NCBI GenBank assembly: GCA_017463325.1
Contig: JAFTPK010000018.1
Coordinates: 1-64,000, forward strand
Direction: 5' to 3'
Source of the DNA: Clostridia bacterium
GTDB lineage: Bacteria; Bacillota; Clostridia; Christensenellales; Borkfalkiaceae
DNA: 64,000 nucleotides
Below, one piece after another: positions 1-7,590 of the stretch; within the stretch, counting starts at the first letter, position 1, and every line of letters begins with the position of its first letter. The notes under the pieces are model-generated. The model had not been told where the DNA came from and made no database searches. It saw only the letters and a program-made list of their open reading frames with translations. The position numbers and the translations under genes are program-made.

Positions 1-1
1 T

Positions 2-1414
2 ATGCGGGAATATAAAGTGAATTTACATAGCTTTATGCTCGTGAGAAACGGCAATATTTTGACGGAGGCATATTATAAGCCTTTCCATAAGGATTTCCCG
101 CACCGCATTTATTCGTCGAGCAAGACGTACGCGTCGATTGCGGTGGGTATGTTGATCGGTGAGGGAAAGCTTTGTTTAACGGATCGAATTGCAGATTATT
201 TCCCTGAATACATGGACAGGGAACAGCATAAGTGGATGAAAGAATGTACGGTGGAGGACGCCTTGAAAATGGCGGTACCCATTCTCACCGACTCCTATTG
301 CGACGGAAAGCATAAGGAATGGGCGTGGACCTTTTTCAATTGTCAAGAGGCGTTAAAGCCCGCGGGCACCGTGTTTAATTATAACACCTCGGGAACGTTT
401 ATTTTAAATGTGCTCGTAGAAAAAATTACGGGCAAGCCTTTCTTGGAATATATGCGCCCTGTGTTTGATAAAATCGGCGTTTCCAAGGATATTTGGTGCG
501 TAAAAACGCCCGACGGCTTTTCAAGGGGCGGTAGCGGTATTGTGACAACCTTGCGCGACTTCGCAAAATTTGGCGAGTTGCTTTTAAATATGGGCGAATA
601 TAAGGGCGAACAGCTGATCCCTCGCGACTATATGGAAAAAGCGACGAGCGTACAAATTTCTAATATTCTCGAAAACACCTATTCACTTCGGAAAGGGCAC
701 GGCTACGGCTATCAGATTTGGGTGACGGAGGGCGGCTTTTCGCTGCTTGGTATGGGCAGTCAGTTTGTGTTTGCTTTCCCTGACAAGAACTTTATGTTCG
801 TTTGTCAAGGGGATACGCAATGCAGTAACGACTGGTCTGGCTGTATGATTTTCGACGCGGTCAAACACCTTCTGTACGACAACCTTTGCGAGGGGCAGGT
901 ATGCGGTGACGGCACTTCTAACGAAAAGCTGAACGCGCTTTTGGAGGGGCTTACGCTCGAATATAATTCCTCTTACGGGGAAGACCGTTCGGAGTTTGAA
1001 AAACAAATTGACGGTAAGAAATACGTGCTGGAAGCAGGGAACCCCATGGGCTGGAAATGGGTGCGTTTTGACCTTACGGAAACGGGCGGGCGTTTGACTT
1101 ACGAAAACGAGCGCGGTGAAAAGAAAATCGACTTCGGTTGGAATAAGTACGTGCAGGGCACCTTTCCCGAAACGCACTATTACGATAGGCAAATGGAGGT
1201 ACCGTCAAATCGCGAGCTTGATTGTATGGCGGCGGCGAGCTGGACGGAGAAAACGAAATTATTGCTTCGCGTGTATATTACCGACGTCAATATGGGCAAC
1301 TGTTTTATGACGTTCGGTTTTAAGGGCGACGAGGTAGGCATTATGCTCAATAAGCGCATGGAATTTGCCTTGCAGGATTATCAAGGTTATGCAGGTGGCT
1401 GTGTTGCGAAGTAA
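2..1414 (+). CDS. Beta-lactamase-superfamily serine hydrolase, probably 5'-truncated by the window edge
   Basis: A 470-residue frame with the layout of class C beta-lactamase-like serine hydrolases (esterases, peptidases and relatives). Residues 38-41 (SSSK) give the SxxK pair Ser38/Lys41, and Tyr127 in FNYNTSG stands where the family carries its second catalytic tyrosine (usually YxN, here YNT). A GMGSQ segment near residue 250 replaces the third KTG/HxG motif. No signal peptide or membrane segment is visible, so a cytoplasmic enzyme is likely. Members usually have 30-40 residues before the LHSFMLVRNG strand, so the ATG at base 2 may be internal and the true start outside the window. The substrate cannot be inferred. 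It converges on the TSCPD gene. Confidence 0.85.
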   Translation: MREYKVNLHSFMLVRNGNILTEAYYKPFHKDFPHRIYSSSKTYASIAVGMLIGEGKLCLTDRIADYFPEYMDREQHKWMKECTVEDALKMAVPILTDSYCDGKHKEWAWTFFNCQEALKPAGTVFNYNTSGTFILNVLVEKITGKPFLEYMRPVFDKIGVSKDIWCVKTPDGFSRGGSGIVTTLRDFAKFGELLLNMGEYKGEQLIPRDYMEKATSVQISNILENTYSLRKGHGYGYQIWVTEGGFSLLGMGSQFVFAFPDKNFMFVCQGDTQCSNDWSGCMIFDAVKHLLYDNLCEGQVCGDGTSNEKLNALLEGLTLEYNSSYGEDRSEFEKQIDGKKYVLEAGNPMGWKWVRFDLTETGGRLTYENERGEKKIDFGWNKYVQGTFPETHYYDRQMEVPSNRELDCMAAASWTEKTKLLLRVYITDVNMGNCFMTFGFKGDEVGIMLNKRMEFALQDYQGYAGGCVAK

Positions 1415-1433
1415 AGTTAAAAATAAGAACAAC

Positions 1434-1467
1434 GAACCCCCGAGGCTTGAAAAAGCCGCGGGGGTTC
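1434..1467. terminator. Hairpin between convergent genes
   Basis: A near-perfect stem with arms GAACCCCCG and CGGGGGTTC plus an inner GGCTT/AAGCC helix lies between the serine hydrolase and the convergent TSCPD gene. There is no strong T tract on either side, so it may act as a bidirectional barrier rather than a classical intrinsic terminator. Confidence 0.55.
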
Positions 1468-1485
1468 TAATCAATGTAAAAGCAA

Positions 1486-1743
1486 TTATTCGGCCGAGCA
1501 GGTCGCCTTATATTCCGCAATCGCCTTGGAAAGCTGATCGGGGCAGGACGTATTCGCTTTGCATTTAATGCCCGAAAGCAGGGGGGCTACCTCGTCGATA
1601 TGTCTACCTTCGACAAGGCGTGCAATGCCTTGCAGATTGCCGCTACAACCGCCGATAAAGCGGACGCCGTGAAGAATTCCCTTTTCGTCAACGTCGAAAA
1701 GGATTTGTCTGGAACAGGTGCCTTTGGTGGAATAAGTGAACAT
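1486..1743 (-). CDS. TSCPD domain protein
   Basis: An 85-residue cysteine-bearing protein that matches the stand-alone TSCPD family, named after the motif TSCPD, here at about residues 66-70 (KANTSCPDQL). Other cysteines lie in GTCSRQ, GGCSGNL and near the C-terminus, an arrangement suited to metal or redox chemistry. The domain also occurs at the C-terminus of B12-dependent ribonucleotide reductases, but the role of the free-standing form is not known. A good ribosome site (AGAGG) precedes the ATG. It follows the DUF4364 gene in the same orientation 24 bases downstream, so the two probably form one transcript. Confidence 0.85.
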   Translation of the reverse strand: MFTYSTKGTCSRQILFDVDEKGILHGVRFIGGCSGNLQGIARLVEGRHIDEVAPLLSGIKCKANTSCPDQLSKAIAEYKATCSAE

Positions 1744-1767
1744 AATAATACCTCTTGAAAATATAGT

Positions 1768-2295
1768 TTAGTCAACCAGCGTTTCGTAGATGGCGGAGTA
1801 AAGCTCCGAGGCTTTGTACTCCCAGTTTCTGTAAATACTTTGCGCCGTCTTTTTGTCGGGTAGCACGAATTTTAGTTCGAGCATAGGTTGAACGGGGGCA
1901 AGAATTTTTAAGAATACCGTATAGGTGCCATCTTTGTTCTGGTAATAGTCGGATTTACATTCCTGACGGTTGCGGAGCTTTCCGCTATTGTTTTTGACGA
2001 ATGCGGAAATCTCGTCGCGCGTGCTTTTGGGAATATTGATATAAAAATTATTTAAGCTTTCGCGACCGTCGGGGGTGATGGTGTAGAGCGGTTCTTCTTC
2101 GGAGGAGGAAACGCGACAAATAAAGCCGTCTTCGACGAGGCGGGGTAACAGCTCCATACAATCCATATAATTGAGCCAGTTATTGCCTGCCGTACACATT
2201 TCCACGATCGTGCGTTCGGAAAGTGCGCTTTCCATTTTATCGAACACGTAGAGCACTATCAATTTGTTGACGGAAGTTTCGCCTTGGATTTGCAT
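1768..2295 (-). CDS. DUF4364 family protein, probable winged-helix regulator
   Basis: A 175-residue protein matching the DUF4364 family of Firmicutes. The first half (to about residue 85) has the helix-turn-helix-wing pattern of a small DNA-binding domain: LIVLYVFDKM, ALSERTIVEMC, then a recognition-helix-like LPRLVEDGFI and the wing PLYTITPDG. The second half is a beta-rich domain of unknown role. No target is known. An AAGGAG ribosome site lies 8 bases before the ATG. It is placed upstream of the TSCPD gene, a common pairing in Clostridia as far as I recall. Confidence 0.8.
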   Translation of the reverse strand: MQIQGETSVNKLIVLYVFDKMESALSERTIVEMCTAGNNWLNYMDCMELLPRLVEDGFICRVSSSEEEPLYTITPDGRESLNNFYINIPKSTRDEISAFVKNNSGKLRNRQECKSDYYQNKDGTYTVFLKILAPVQPMLELKFVLPDKKTAQSIYRNWEYKASELYSAIYETLVD

Positions 2296-2332
2296 AAAAG
2301 TCTCCTTGTGTGTGATCGTAGAACAAAAGAAA

Positions 2333-2357
2333 AAGCCGAATAAACGTCATTCGGCTT
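2333..2357 (-). terminator. Intrinsic terminator downstream of the HPr-like gene
   Basis: Stem AAGCCGAAT / ATTCGGCTT with a 7-base loop, followed on the minus strand by TTTTC. It lies between the HPr-like gene and the DUF4364 gene and would separate their transcripts. Confidence 0.65.
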
Positions 2358-2386
2358 AAAAGAGCGTTTGCCGTATGTTTTATTCG

Positions 2387-2410
2387 CCGCGCCGAAAAAG
2401 CTCGGCGCGG
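2387..2410 (-). other. GC-rich hairpin just after the HPr-like gene
   Basis: Stem CCGCGCCGA / TCGGCGCGG with a 6-base loop, about 30 bases past the stop codon of the HPr-like gene and before the poly-T terminator at 2333-2357. It could protect the transcript 3' end or be a first, weak stop. Confidence 0.45.
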
Positions 2411-2441
2411 ACAGGGGCGCAAAAAGAAACGTTCGCGGATC

Positions 2442-2669
2442 TTACGCCTCGAACTTTTTCAAGCTGTTAAGCAGCTCGTCGCAGTCCTCGGAATAAATTT
2501 CTACGGTGAGGGGCTGCGATAAATCAAGCGAGAAAATACCGAGGATAGACTTTGCGTCTACGACGTACTTGCCGCTTTTAAGCAAAATTTCCTGCGGGAA
2601 GTTTTGCGTTACGTTGACGAATTCCTTTACTCTTTGTGCCATTTCAAGCGAAATTTGAATAGATTTCAT
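2442..2669 (-). CDS. HPr-like protein without the catalytic histidine
   Basis: A 75-residue protein that aligns over its whole length with the PTS phosphocarrier HPr. The serine-phosphorylation loop is present: AKSILGIFSL at residues 39-48 corresponds to LKSIMGVMSL, putting the regulatory serine at Ser41. The region that should hold the active-site histidine and arginine (GIHARPA in HPr) reads LEMAQRVKE, so the position of His15 is about Met10 and there is no histidine anywhere in the protein. It cannot carry PEP-derived phosphate. This resembles Crh of Bacillus, which lost His15 but keeps Ser46 and works with CcpA. A strong promoter and a GGAGGT ribosome site precede it. Confidence 0.8.
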   Translation of the reverse strand: MKSIQISLEMAQRVKEFVNVTQNFPQEILLKSGKYVVDAKSILGIFSLDLSQPLTVEIYSEDCDELLNSLKKFEA

Positions 2670-2703
2670 AAAATAAGTACCTCCAAAAATCTAAGTTGTT
2701 TCT

Positions 2704-2732
2704 ATTATACATAAAATTTAAAGAAAAATCAA
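2704..2732 (-). promoter_or_regulatory. Sigma-A promoter of the HPr-like gene
   Basis: On the minus strand TTGATT, a 17-base spacer and TATAAT. It gives a leader of about 30 bases with a GGAGGT ribosome site. Confidence 0.75.
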
Positions 2733-2751
2733 GATATTTCATAAAAATTTA

Positions 2752-2780
2752 TTCCAAAATTTTTGTTTTTGTGCTATAAT
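2752..2780 (+). promoter_or_regulatory. Probable promoter of the Nudix gene
   Basis: A perfect TATAAT at 2775-2780 with a weak -35 (TTCCAA) 17 bases upstream, 48 bases before the ATG. Divergent from the promoter of the HPr-like gene. Confidence 0.55.
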
Positions 2781-2828
2781 GATAATGGCAAGGGCAGAAA
2801 GTTGTATAAAATGGATAGGTAGAGAAGA

Positions 2829-3356
2829 ATGGATTTTTCGGAAAAGTGCGTAAAGAAAAACTATGTGTATCAAGGGAAGATTTTAAATCTTCGTCGCGAC
2901 GACGCTTTGCAACCCGACGGGCGGCCGTGCGTTCGGGAAATTGTCGAACATTCTGGCGGCGCGTGCGTGTTGTACGTGGAAAAAGGTAAGGTCTTGCTTG
3001 TGAAACAGTATCGCTACGCCTATGGGGAGCATATTTACGAAATTCCTGCGGGGAAATTGAACGCGGGCGAAGATCCGCGCGAGGCTGCTTTGCGGGAGCT
3101 GGAAGAGGAAACGGGGATTCGTTCCCACCGTGCGGAACTACTCTTCACTCTCTATCCCTCCCCCGGGTATACGAACGAGAAAATTTATATTTATCAAGCG
3201 TTTGAGGGGGAGCAGGTACCCGTTCATCTAGATGACGGGGAGTTTTTGGAACGGGAATTCGTTACTCTGGAACGGGCAAAAGAGATGCTAAAAAAGGGAG
3301 AAATCAAGGACGCGAAAACGATCGTTGCCTTGCAGACGTATTTTTTAAACGAATAA
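2829..3356 (+). CDS. Nudix hydrolase, ADP-ribose pyrophosphatase type
   Basis: A 175-residue Nudix protein. The full Nudix box GX5EX7REUXEEXGU starts at Gly76 of GKLNAGEDPREAALRELEEE and ends in TGI, which places the Mg2+-binding glutamates. The ring of the surrounding fold (LVKQYRYA, IYEIPAGKL, YPSPGYTNEKI) is the pattern of the NudF/ADP-ribose pyrophosphatase group, which splits ADP-ribose to AMP and ribose-5-phosphate. The proline about 16 residues after the box, in PSPGYTNE, supports that subgroup. It is a single-gene unit between a promoter and a perfect hairpin. Substrate specificity is inferred from the family only. Confidence 0.88.
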   Translation: MDFSEKCVKKNYVYQGKILNLRRDDALQPDGRPCVREIVEHSGGACVLYVEKGKVLLVKQYRYAYGEHIYEIPAGKLNAGEDPREAALRELEEETGIRSHRAELLFTLYPSPGYTNEKIYIYQAFEGEQVPVHLDDGEFLEREFVTLERAKEMLKKGEIKDAKTIVALQTYFLNE

Positions 3357-3363
3357 TCTAAAA

Positions 3364-3389
3364 GGAGCCGAGGCAAATGCCTCGGCTCC
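3364..3389. terminator. Perfect hairpin between convergent genes
   Basis: GGAGCCGAGGC AAAT GCCTCGGCTCC, 11 perfect base pairs, between the Nudix gene and the convergent Cys-rich gene. Only a weak T tract follows in either direction. Confidence 0.65.
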
Positions 3390-3416
3390 CGTTTCAAGGA
3401 GAAAAAGAGAAGAAGA

Positions 3417-3641
3417 TTAAAGGCCGCAACCGCAATTGCAACCGTTGTTTTGGCAGCAGCAATGAGGGGTGAGCAAGGAAGAAAGCGTACCGTTCTTATA
3501 CAAGCAATAGAGAAGAGCGATTAAGATAGGCAGCCCGCAACCGCAGAACGTGTTGGAGCAGAAAATACCGTCCTTCGAGCCGAGAATGAGAAGCGCTATA
3601 AGGATCCAAAGCGTCGTGTTACCCTGCGAAAAGCAATTCAT
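3417..3641 (-). CDS. Small Cys-rich membrane protein, unknown function
   Basis: A 74-residue protein I do not recognise. Two hydrophobic segments (about residues 10-22, TTLWILIALLILG, and 37-48, PILIALLYCLYK) flank a loop with three cysteines (FCSNTFCGCG), and the tail is a cysteine cluster CCCQNNGCNCGCGL. Ten cysteines in 74 residues suggests a metal-binding or disulfide-linked protein at the membrane. The AGGAGG ribosome site 8 bases upstream of the ATG and a separate leader support that it is expressed. Composition recalls the second Cys/Gly/Asn-rich gene at 19229 in this window, but the two are not clearly homologous. Confidence 0.7.
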   Translation of the reverse strand: MNCFSQGNTTLWILIALLILGSKDGIFCSNTFCGCGLPILIALLYCLYKNGTLSSLLTPHCCCQNNGCNCGCGL

Positions 3642-3772
3642 AGAAAACCTCCTGTATTTTCCGCAGGGCTATGTAAAGATCGTTTGCGCCTGCGGTTTTG
3701 TATTTTATATTACATAATATTCGATTTGGAAAGAAAAAGGTTCGCTTTTTTCTGAATTTGCTTTTCATTTTG

Positions 3773-3801
3773 TTGCAAAAGATGGAAAAATGAGCTATAA
3801 T
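3773..3801 (+). promoter_or_regulatory. Sigma-A promoter of the ECF substrate-binding gene
   Basis: TTGCAA, 17 bases, TATAAT. The predicted transcript start near 3808 leaves a leader of about 118 bases before the ATG at 3926. Confidence 0.75.
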
Positions 3802-3807
3802 ATTTCC

Positions 3808-3925
3808 ATACCGAGCCTGACTTTGGCGGGTACGCTGTTGCGACCCGACCGTTTTCAAAAAGGCGGAGGAGGTAAATACATTTTTCTACGGGTACTCGAG
3901 GGAATGGGGCTCGATGGAGGTTTTT
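3808..3925 (+). promoter_or_regulatory. Structured leader before the ECF gene, class not recognised
   Basis: The untranslated leader contains a very stable hairpin (CGGGTaCGC, loop TGTT, GCGACCCG, about 3827-3846), a first purine-rich ribosome-site-like run (GGCGGAGGAGG, 3862-3872) not followed by a normal start codon, and a second stem TCGAG/CTCGA (3896-3914) whose 3' arm abuts the real ribosome site GGAGG at 3915-3920. This is the layout of a translational switch and vitamin-transport genes often carry one, but I could not match it to a riboswitch class. Confidence 0.4.
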
Positions 3926-4528
3926 ATGAGAAAAGAAAATTTCTTTTCGGCGCGTCGCGTTGCGGGCATGGGGATCTTGCTTGCGCTCGTGATTGTATTG
4001 CAGGTTTTTGGCGGTTATATCAAGATCGGCACAACGCCGCTCAGCTTTGTGCTTGTTCCGATCGTTTTAGGGGCGATCCTGTTCGGGCCGACGGTAGGCG
4101 GATTTCTCGGCTTTGCTTTTGGGCTGATCGTACTTTTGTACGGTGTGTTCGGCTTGGACGGATTTACTATGGTTCTGTTTAACGATCACCCGATTTGGAC
4201 GAGTATCCTTTGTCTTGGCAAGGGTACGGCGGCGGGCGTGATTGCGGGGCTTGTTTATAAGATCGTCGCAAAAAAGAACGGCTACGCGGCTACGTTTGTC
4301 GCGGCGGCGACGGCGCCCTTGGTCAATACGGGGCTGTTCATTCTTGGCGCGCTGCTAATGAGCGATACCCTTTCGGCGAATTTCGTTGCGGACGGTACGA
4401 CGGTAATTTATTTCCTCGTAATCGTTTGCGCGGGGATAAATTTCTTGATTGAGCTTGCCATCAATCTGATTTGTTCGCCTGCGATTTATACGGTTTTGCG
4501 AGTGGCATCAAAAGGAAAAATCAAATAA
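3926..4528 (+). CDS. ECF transporter substrate-binding (S) component, probably for pantothenate
   Basis: About 200 residues with five to six hydrophobic segments and the look of ECF-type vitamin transporter S components (ARRVAGMGILLALVIVLQVF, then LVPIVLGAILFGPTVGGFLG). S components bind the vitamin in the membrane and need the shared EcfT/EcfA module, which is not in this window. I place the start at the ATG at 3926 because GGAGG lies at 3916-3920, inside the longer frame that begins at 3914. The next gene, 10 bases on, is coaX, the first enzyme of coenzyme A synthesis, so pantothenate is the likely substrate. That is an inference from position; BioY, QueT or FolT-like specificity cannot be excluded. 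Confidence 0.8.
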   Translation: MRKENFFSARRVAGMGILLALVIVLQVFGGYIKIGTTPLSFVLVPIVLGAILFGPTVGGFLGFAFGLIVLLYGVFGLDGFTMVLFNDHPIWTSILCLGKGTAAGVIAGLVYKIVAKKNGYAATFVAAATAPLVNTGLFILGALLMSDTLSANFVADGTTVIYFLVIVCAGINFLIELAINLICSPAIYTVLRVASKGKIK

Positions 4529-4538
4529 GAGGAAAGCT

Positions 4539-5324
4539 ATGATTATTTGTATTGATATTGGAAACACCAACATCAAATACGCGGTTTACGAACATGATGA
4601 ATTAAAGGTTTCGTTCCGCGTTTCGACGGATTTTAAACGCACGTCGGACGAGTACGGCGAGCAAATTATTGGAATGTTGGACATCAAGGGGATCAAAGCG
4701 AAAGACATTACGGGCGGGATCGTTTCCTCCGTCGTGCCGTCGCTGGATTATACCATTGATAAAATGTGCGAGGTTTATCTTTCGGTAAAGCCTTTGCATA
4801 TCGCGCCGGGGCTGAAATCGGGCTTAAATATCCGTTGTGACGACGCGCGGGAAGTAGGGGCGGACAGACTGGTTAATTGCGTATCTGCTATCGTCGAACA
4901 CGGCGGAAAGGGAAAGCCTATGATCGTCATTGATTTCGGTACCGCGACTACGTTCAACATCATTAATGAAAACAACGAATTTATCGGCGGGGTCATTTCT
5001 CCGGGGATTAAAGGCTCGCTTGATTCTCTCGTCAACGGTACGGCAAAACTGCCGCGCGTGGAGATCGAAGCCCCCGACAGCATTATCGCGAAAAACACGG
5101 TGACGAATATGCAAGCGGGGATTGTGTTTGGGTTTGCGGGGCTTGTTGAATATATCGTGACCCGCATTAAAAAGGAGCTTAGACGTAGCGACGTTATCAC
5201 CGTTGCGACGGGTGGGTTTAGCAACGTGATTTCCAAGGAGATCGGCTGTATCGACGTCGTGGATAAGCTGCTTACCTTGAAAGGGTTAAAATATTTGTAC
5301 TATTTGAATTGTCCGAACGGGTAA
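4539..5324 (+). CDS. coaX: Type III pantothenate kinase
   Basis: A 261-residue member of the CoaX family, which phosphorylates pantothenate with ATP as the first step of CoA synthesis and belongs to the acetate/sugar kinase fold. The phosphate-binding DIGNTN is at residues 6-11, GADR at 107-110, the second-domain DFGTATTF at 132-139 and GGVISPG at 150-156, all expected for the family. Family length is about 255-260 residues. An AGAGGAAAG ribosome site precedes the ATG, and the gene is 10 bases after the ECF component and 19 before hom, so the three are probably co-transcribed. Confidence 0.95.
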   Translation: MIICIDIGNTNIKYAVYEHDELKVSFRVSTDFKRTSDEYGEQIIGMLDIKGIKAKDITGGIVSSVVPSLDYTIDKMCEVYLSVKPLHIAPGLKSGLNIRCDDAREVGADRLVNCVSAIVEHGGKGKPMIVIDFGTATTFNIINENNEFIGGVISPGIKGSLDSLVNGTAKLPRVEIEAPDSIIAKNTVTNMQAGIVFGFAGLVEYIVTRIKKELRRSDVITVATGGFSNVISKEIGCIDVVDKLLTLKGLKYLYYLNCPNG

Positions 5325-5343
5325 CATAGCAAAGGAGAAAGAT

Positions 5344-6648
5344 ATGGTGAAAAAGGTCGGTGTAGCGATCTTAGGGCTGGGCGTCGTAGGTGGCGGCACC
5401 TATCAAACGCTTGTCAAGCATAGAGAATTTTATAAACAGACGCAAAACGTAGACGTTACGGTGGAGAGCGTGCTTGTCCGTTCGGGAAAACGGGTTAAGG
5501 AGCTTGGAATTCCCGAAGAGCTGGTCGCAAAAACGATTGAAGAGGTGGTGGCAAATCCCGCCGTGGATATCGTCGTGGAAACGATCGGCGGTTGCGGTGT
5601 GGCTAAGGAGTATATTTTGGCTGCGCTCAACGAGGGGAAGAGTGTTGTGACAGCGAATAAAGAGCTGATTTGTAAGTATTCGCACGAGTTGGAGCGGGTA
5701 GCCAAGCGTAATTCTTGCGGGTTATATTACGAGGCGAGCTGCGTTGGCGGCGTGCCTATTATCCGTACCCTCCTCGACGGGGTACAAGCCAACCGTATTA
5801 CCGAAATGATGGGGATCATCAACGGCACCACCAACTATATTTTAACCAAAATGACGCAAGAGGGCGCGGAATACGACGAGGTATTGAAAGAGGCGCAACG
5901 CCTTGGGTATGCCGAGGCGGACCCGACGGCTGACGTCGAGGGGCACGACGCGACGTACAAGCTGTCTATTCTTGCTTCCATGGCTTTTCATACCAAGGTG
6001 CCGTATACGAAAATTTTCCGCGAAGGGATCAGCGAGGTCGGGCGCAAAGATATTCAGTTTGGGAAAGAACTGGGCTATACCCTCAAATTGCTTGCGATTG
6101 CCAAAAATACGGAAAAGGGAATCGAGGTGAGAGTGCATCCGACGTTCGTGCGTGATCGGCACCCGCTCGCCGCCGTCAACGATTCGTATAACGCAGTCTT
6201 TTTGCGTGGCGACGCGGTGGGCGATGTCATGCTGTACGGTCGAGGCGCGGGCGCATTTCCCACGGCTAGCGCTGTCGTTAGCGACGTGATTTTTGCCGCT
6301 ACGCACGCCGACGTAAAATATTCTACCTTTAAAAATACGGCGAACGCCGATCCGAACGTTAATTTTATTTCCGATTTTGAGAGCGCGTATTACATTCGTT
6401 TATTTGTGGATGATAAGGCGGGCACGCTTACCAAGATCACGGGGATCTTTGCTCGCTACGGTATTTCTATCGTCGTCGTGGACCAAAAGGGCAGGGCAGA
6501 CCCTACCGCAACGGGTGACGCGGCGCGTGTGCCTCTCGTCGTTATTACCCATAAAACGCGGGAGAACAGTATTAAAAAGGCGGTCGCGAAGATTAACGAA
6601 ACCGACCTTGCGATCGTAAGATCGGTCATTCGCGTTGAGGATCAATAA
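5344..6648 (+). CDS. hom: Homoserine dehydrogenase with C-terminal ACT domain
   Basis: A 434-residue homoserine dehydrogenase, converting aspartate semialdehyde to homoserine in threonine and methionine synthesis. The nucleotide-binding loop GLGVVGGGTY is at residues 11-20, the catalytic part has ANKELI and the signature DPTADVEGHDATYKLSIL, and the last 85 residues form an ACT domain (AGTLTKITGIFARYGISIVVV), the usual site of threonine feedback inhibition. Length is typical of the ACT-containing Firmicutes form. The AAAGGAGAAAG ribosome site is good. A strong terminator follows directly, so the unit ends here. Confidence 0.97.
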   Translation: MVKKVGVAILGLGVVGGGTYQTLVKHREFYKQTQNVDVTVESVLVRSGKRVKELGIPEELVAKTIEEVVANPAVDIVVETIGGCGVAKEYILAALNEGKSVVTANKELICKYSHELERVAKRNSCGLYYEASCVGGVPIIRTLLDGVQANRITEMMGIINGTTNYILTKMTQEGAEYDEVLKEAQRLGYAEADPTADVEGHDATYKLSILASMAFHTKVPYTKIFREGISEVGRKDIQFGKELGYTLKLLAIAKNTEKGIEVRVHPTFVRDRHPLAAVNDSYNAVFLRGDAVGDVMLYGRGAGAFPTASAVVSDVIFAATHADVKYSTFKNTANADPNVNFISDFESAYYIRLFVDDKAGTLTKITGIFARYGISIVVVDQKGRADPTATGDAARVPLVVITHKTRENSIKKAVAKINETDLAIVRSVIRVEDQ

Positions 6649-6653
6649 AAAAG

Positions 6654-6677
6654 AGCGAGAGAATTCTCGCTTTTTTC
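6654..6677 (+). terminator. Intrinsic terminator of the ECF-coaX-hom unit
   Basis: AGCGAGA GAAT TCTCGCT followed by TTTTTT, immediately after the hom stop codon. Confidence 0.85.
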
Positions 6678-6690
6678 ATAAGAGGAAAAA

Positions 6691-7575
6691 ATGAAAGGGA
6701 TTGTATTGATGAACGCCTATCCGGCGGGCGAAAAATTTTATCGGCAAAGCGAGCGGATTGCTTCGGCGCTTACAGACCTCGGCGTATGCGCCAAGGTCAA
6801 GAAGAACGGCGAGTTGGCGGCGGCGATCAAAGAAAACGGGGAAATTGAACTCTCGGAAAGAGCGGATTTTGTCGTATATCTTGATAAAGATAAATATTTA
6901 GGTCGAGCGTTGGAAAAAAACGGCGTGCGCGTGTTCAATCGAATGGAGGCGATCGAGGCTTGCGACGACAAAGCGTTGACGCTATTGACCCTCTCGGGAT
7001 ATGGGATAAACGTCGTTGAAACCATACCTGCCCCCCTCTGTTATACAATGGGCGTTTCTCCAAGTGAGGCGTTTTTAAAGCAGGTGGAGGGACTTGGGTA
7101 TCCTCTTGTCGCAAAAAAAAGTTACGGCTCGTTTGGTGCAGGCGTCGTTTTGGTTAGAAGCCGTGAGGAATTATTTGCGTTGGAAAAGGAGTGGCTGCAA
7201 TTGCCGCACCTGTACGAAAAATTTATTGCCGAGAGCGCCGGTAAAGATATTCGCGTAATCGTCGTGGGCGGGAAAGCGCTTGCCGCAATTAGGCGGGTGG
7301 CGCGCGTTGGAGAGTTTCGCTCGAATATCGAGCTTGGCGGCAGCGGTGAAAAAGTAGAGCTTTCCCAAACATACGCGTCGGCAGCGGAGGCCTGTGCGAA
7401 GGCGCTTGGTTTAGATTATTGCGGGGTGGATCTTTTAGAAACGGAGGCGGGGCCGCTTGTTTGCGAGGTCAATTCCAACGCCTTTTTCGAGGGCTTGGAG
7501 GCGGCGACGGGCGTTGACGTTGCGGCGGCATACGCAAAGCATATCGTGGAGAGTATGAAAAAAGCGGGGCGTTAA
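6691..7575 (+). CDS. RimK-like ATP-grasp ligase
   Basis: A 294-residue ATP-grasp protein of the RimK group, which joins an amino acid or small amine to a carboxyl group through an acyl phosphate. The ATP-grasp core is recognisable as YPLVAKKSYGSFGAGVVLV (P-loop-like) around residue 130-150, the central HLYEKFIAESAGKDIRVIVV strand and the metal-binding end CEVNSNAFFEGLEAATGV near the C-terminus. The substrate is unknown: family members modify ribosomal protein S6, lysine-biosynthesis carrier proteins, cofactor F420 or glutathione-like peptides. It follows a terminator, has its own ribosome site (AGAGGAA), and ends in a shared hairpin. No carrier protein or substrate gene is adjacent. Confidence 0.85.
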   Translation: MKGIVLMNAYPAGEKFYRQSERIASALTDLGVCAKVKKNGELAAAIKENGEIELSERADFVVYLDKDKYLGRALEKNGVRVFNRMEAIEACDDKALTLLTLSGYGINVVETIPAPLCYTMGVSPSEAFLKQVEGLGYPLVAKKSYGSFGAGVVLVRSREELFALEKEWLQLPHLYEKFIAESAGKDIRVIVVGGKALAAIRRVARVGEFRSNIELGGSGEKVELSQTYASAAEACAKALGLDYCGVDLLETEAGPLVCEVNSNAFFEGLEAATGVDVAAAYAKHIVESMKKAGR

Positions 7576-7587
7576 AGCTCCGCTTTT
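7560..7587. terminator. Bidirectional terminator
   Basis: Stem AAAAGCGGGGC / GCTCCGCTTTT that overlaps the RimK-like stop codon. Read on the minus strand it is followed by a T run and serves the PH-domain membrane gene; read on the plus strand it ends the RimK-like gene. Confidence 0.7.
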
Positions 7588-7590
7588 GAA

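Noticed and set aside
3790..4182. Open frame overlapping the leader and start of the ECF gene
   Set aside because: It begins at the -10 box and runs out of frame through a good membrane-protein gene; composition after residue 40 is basic and not protein-like.
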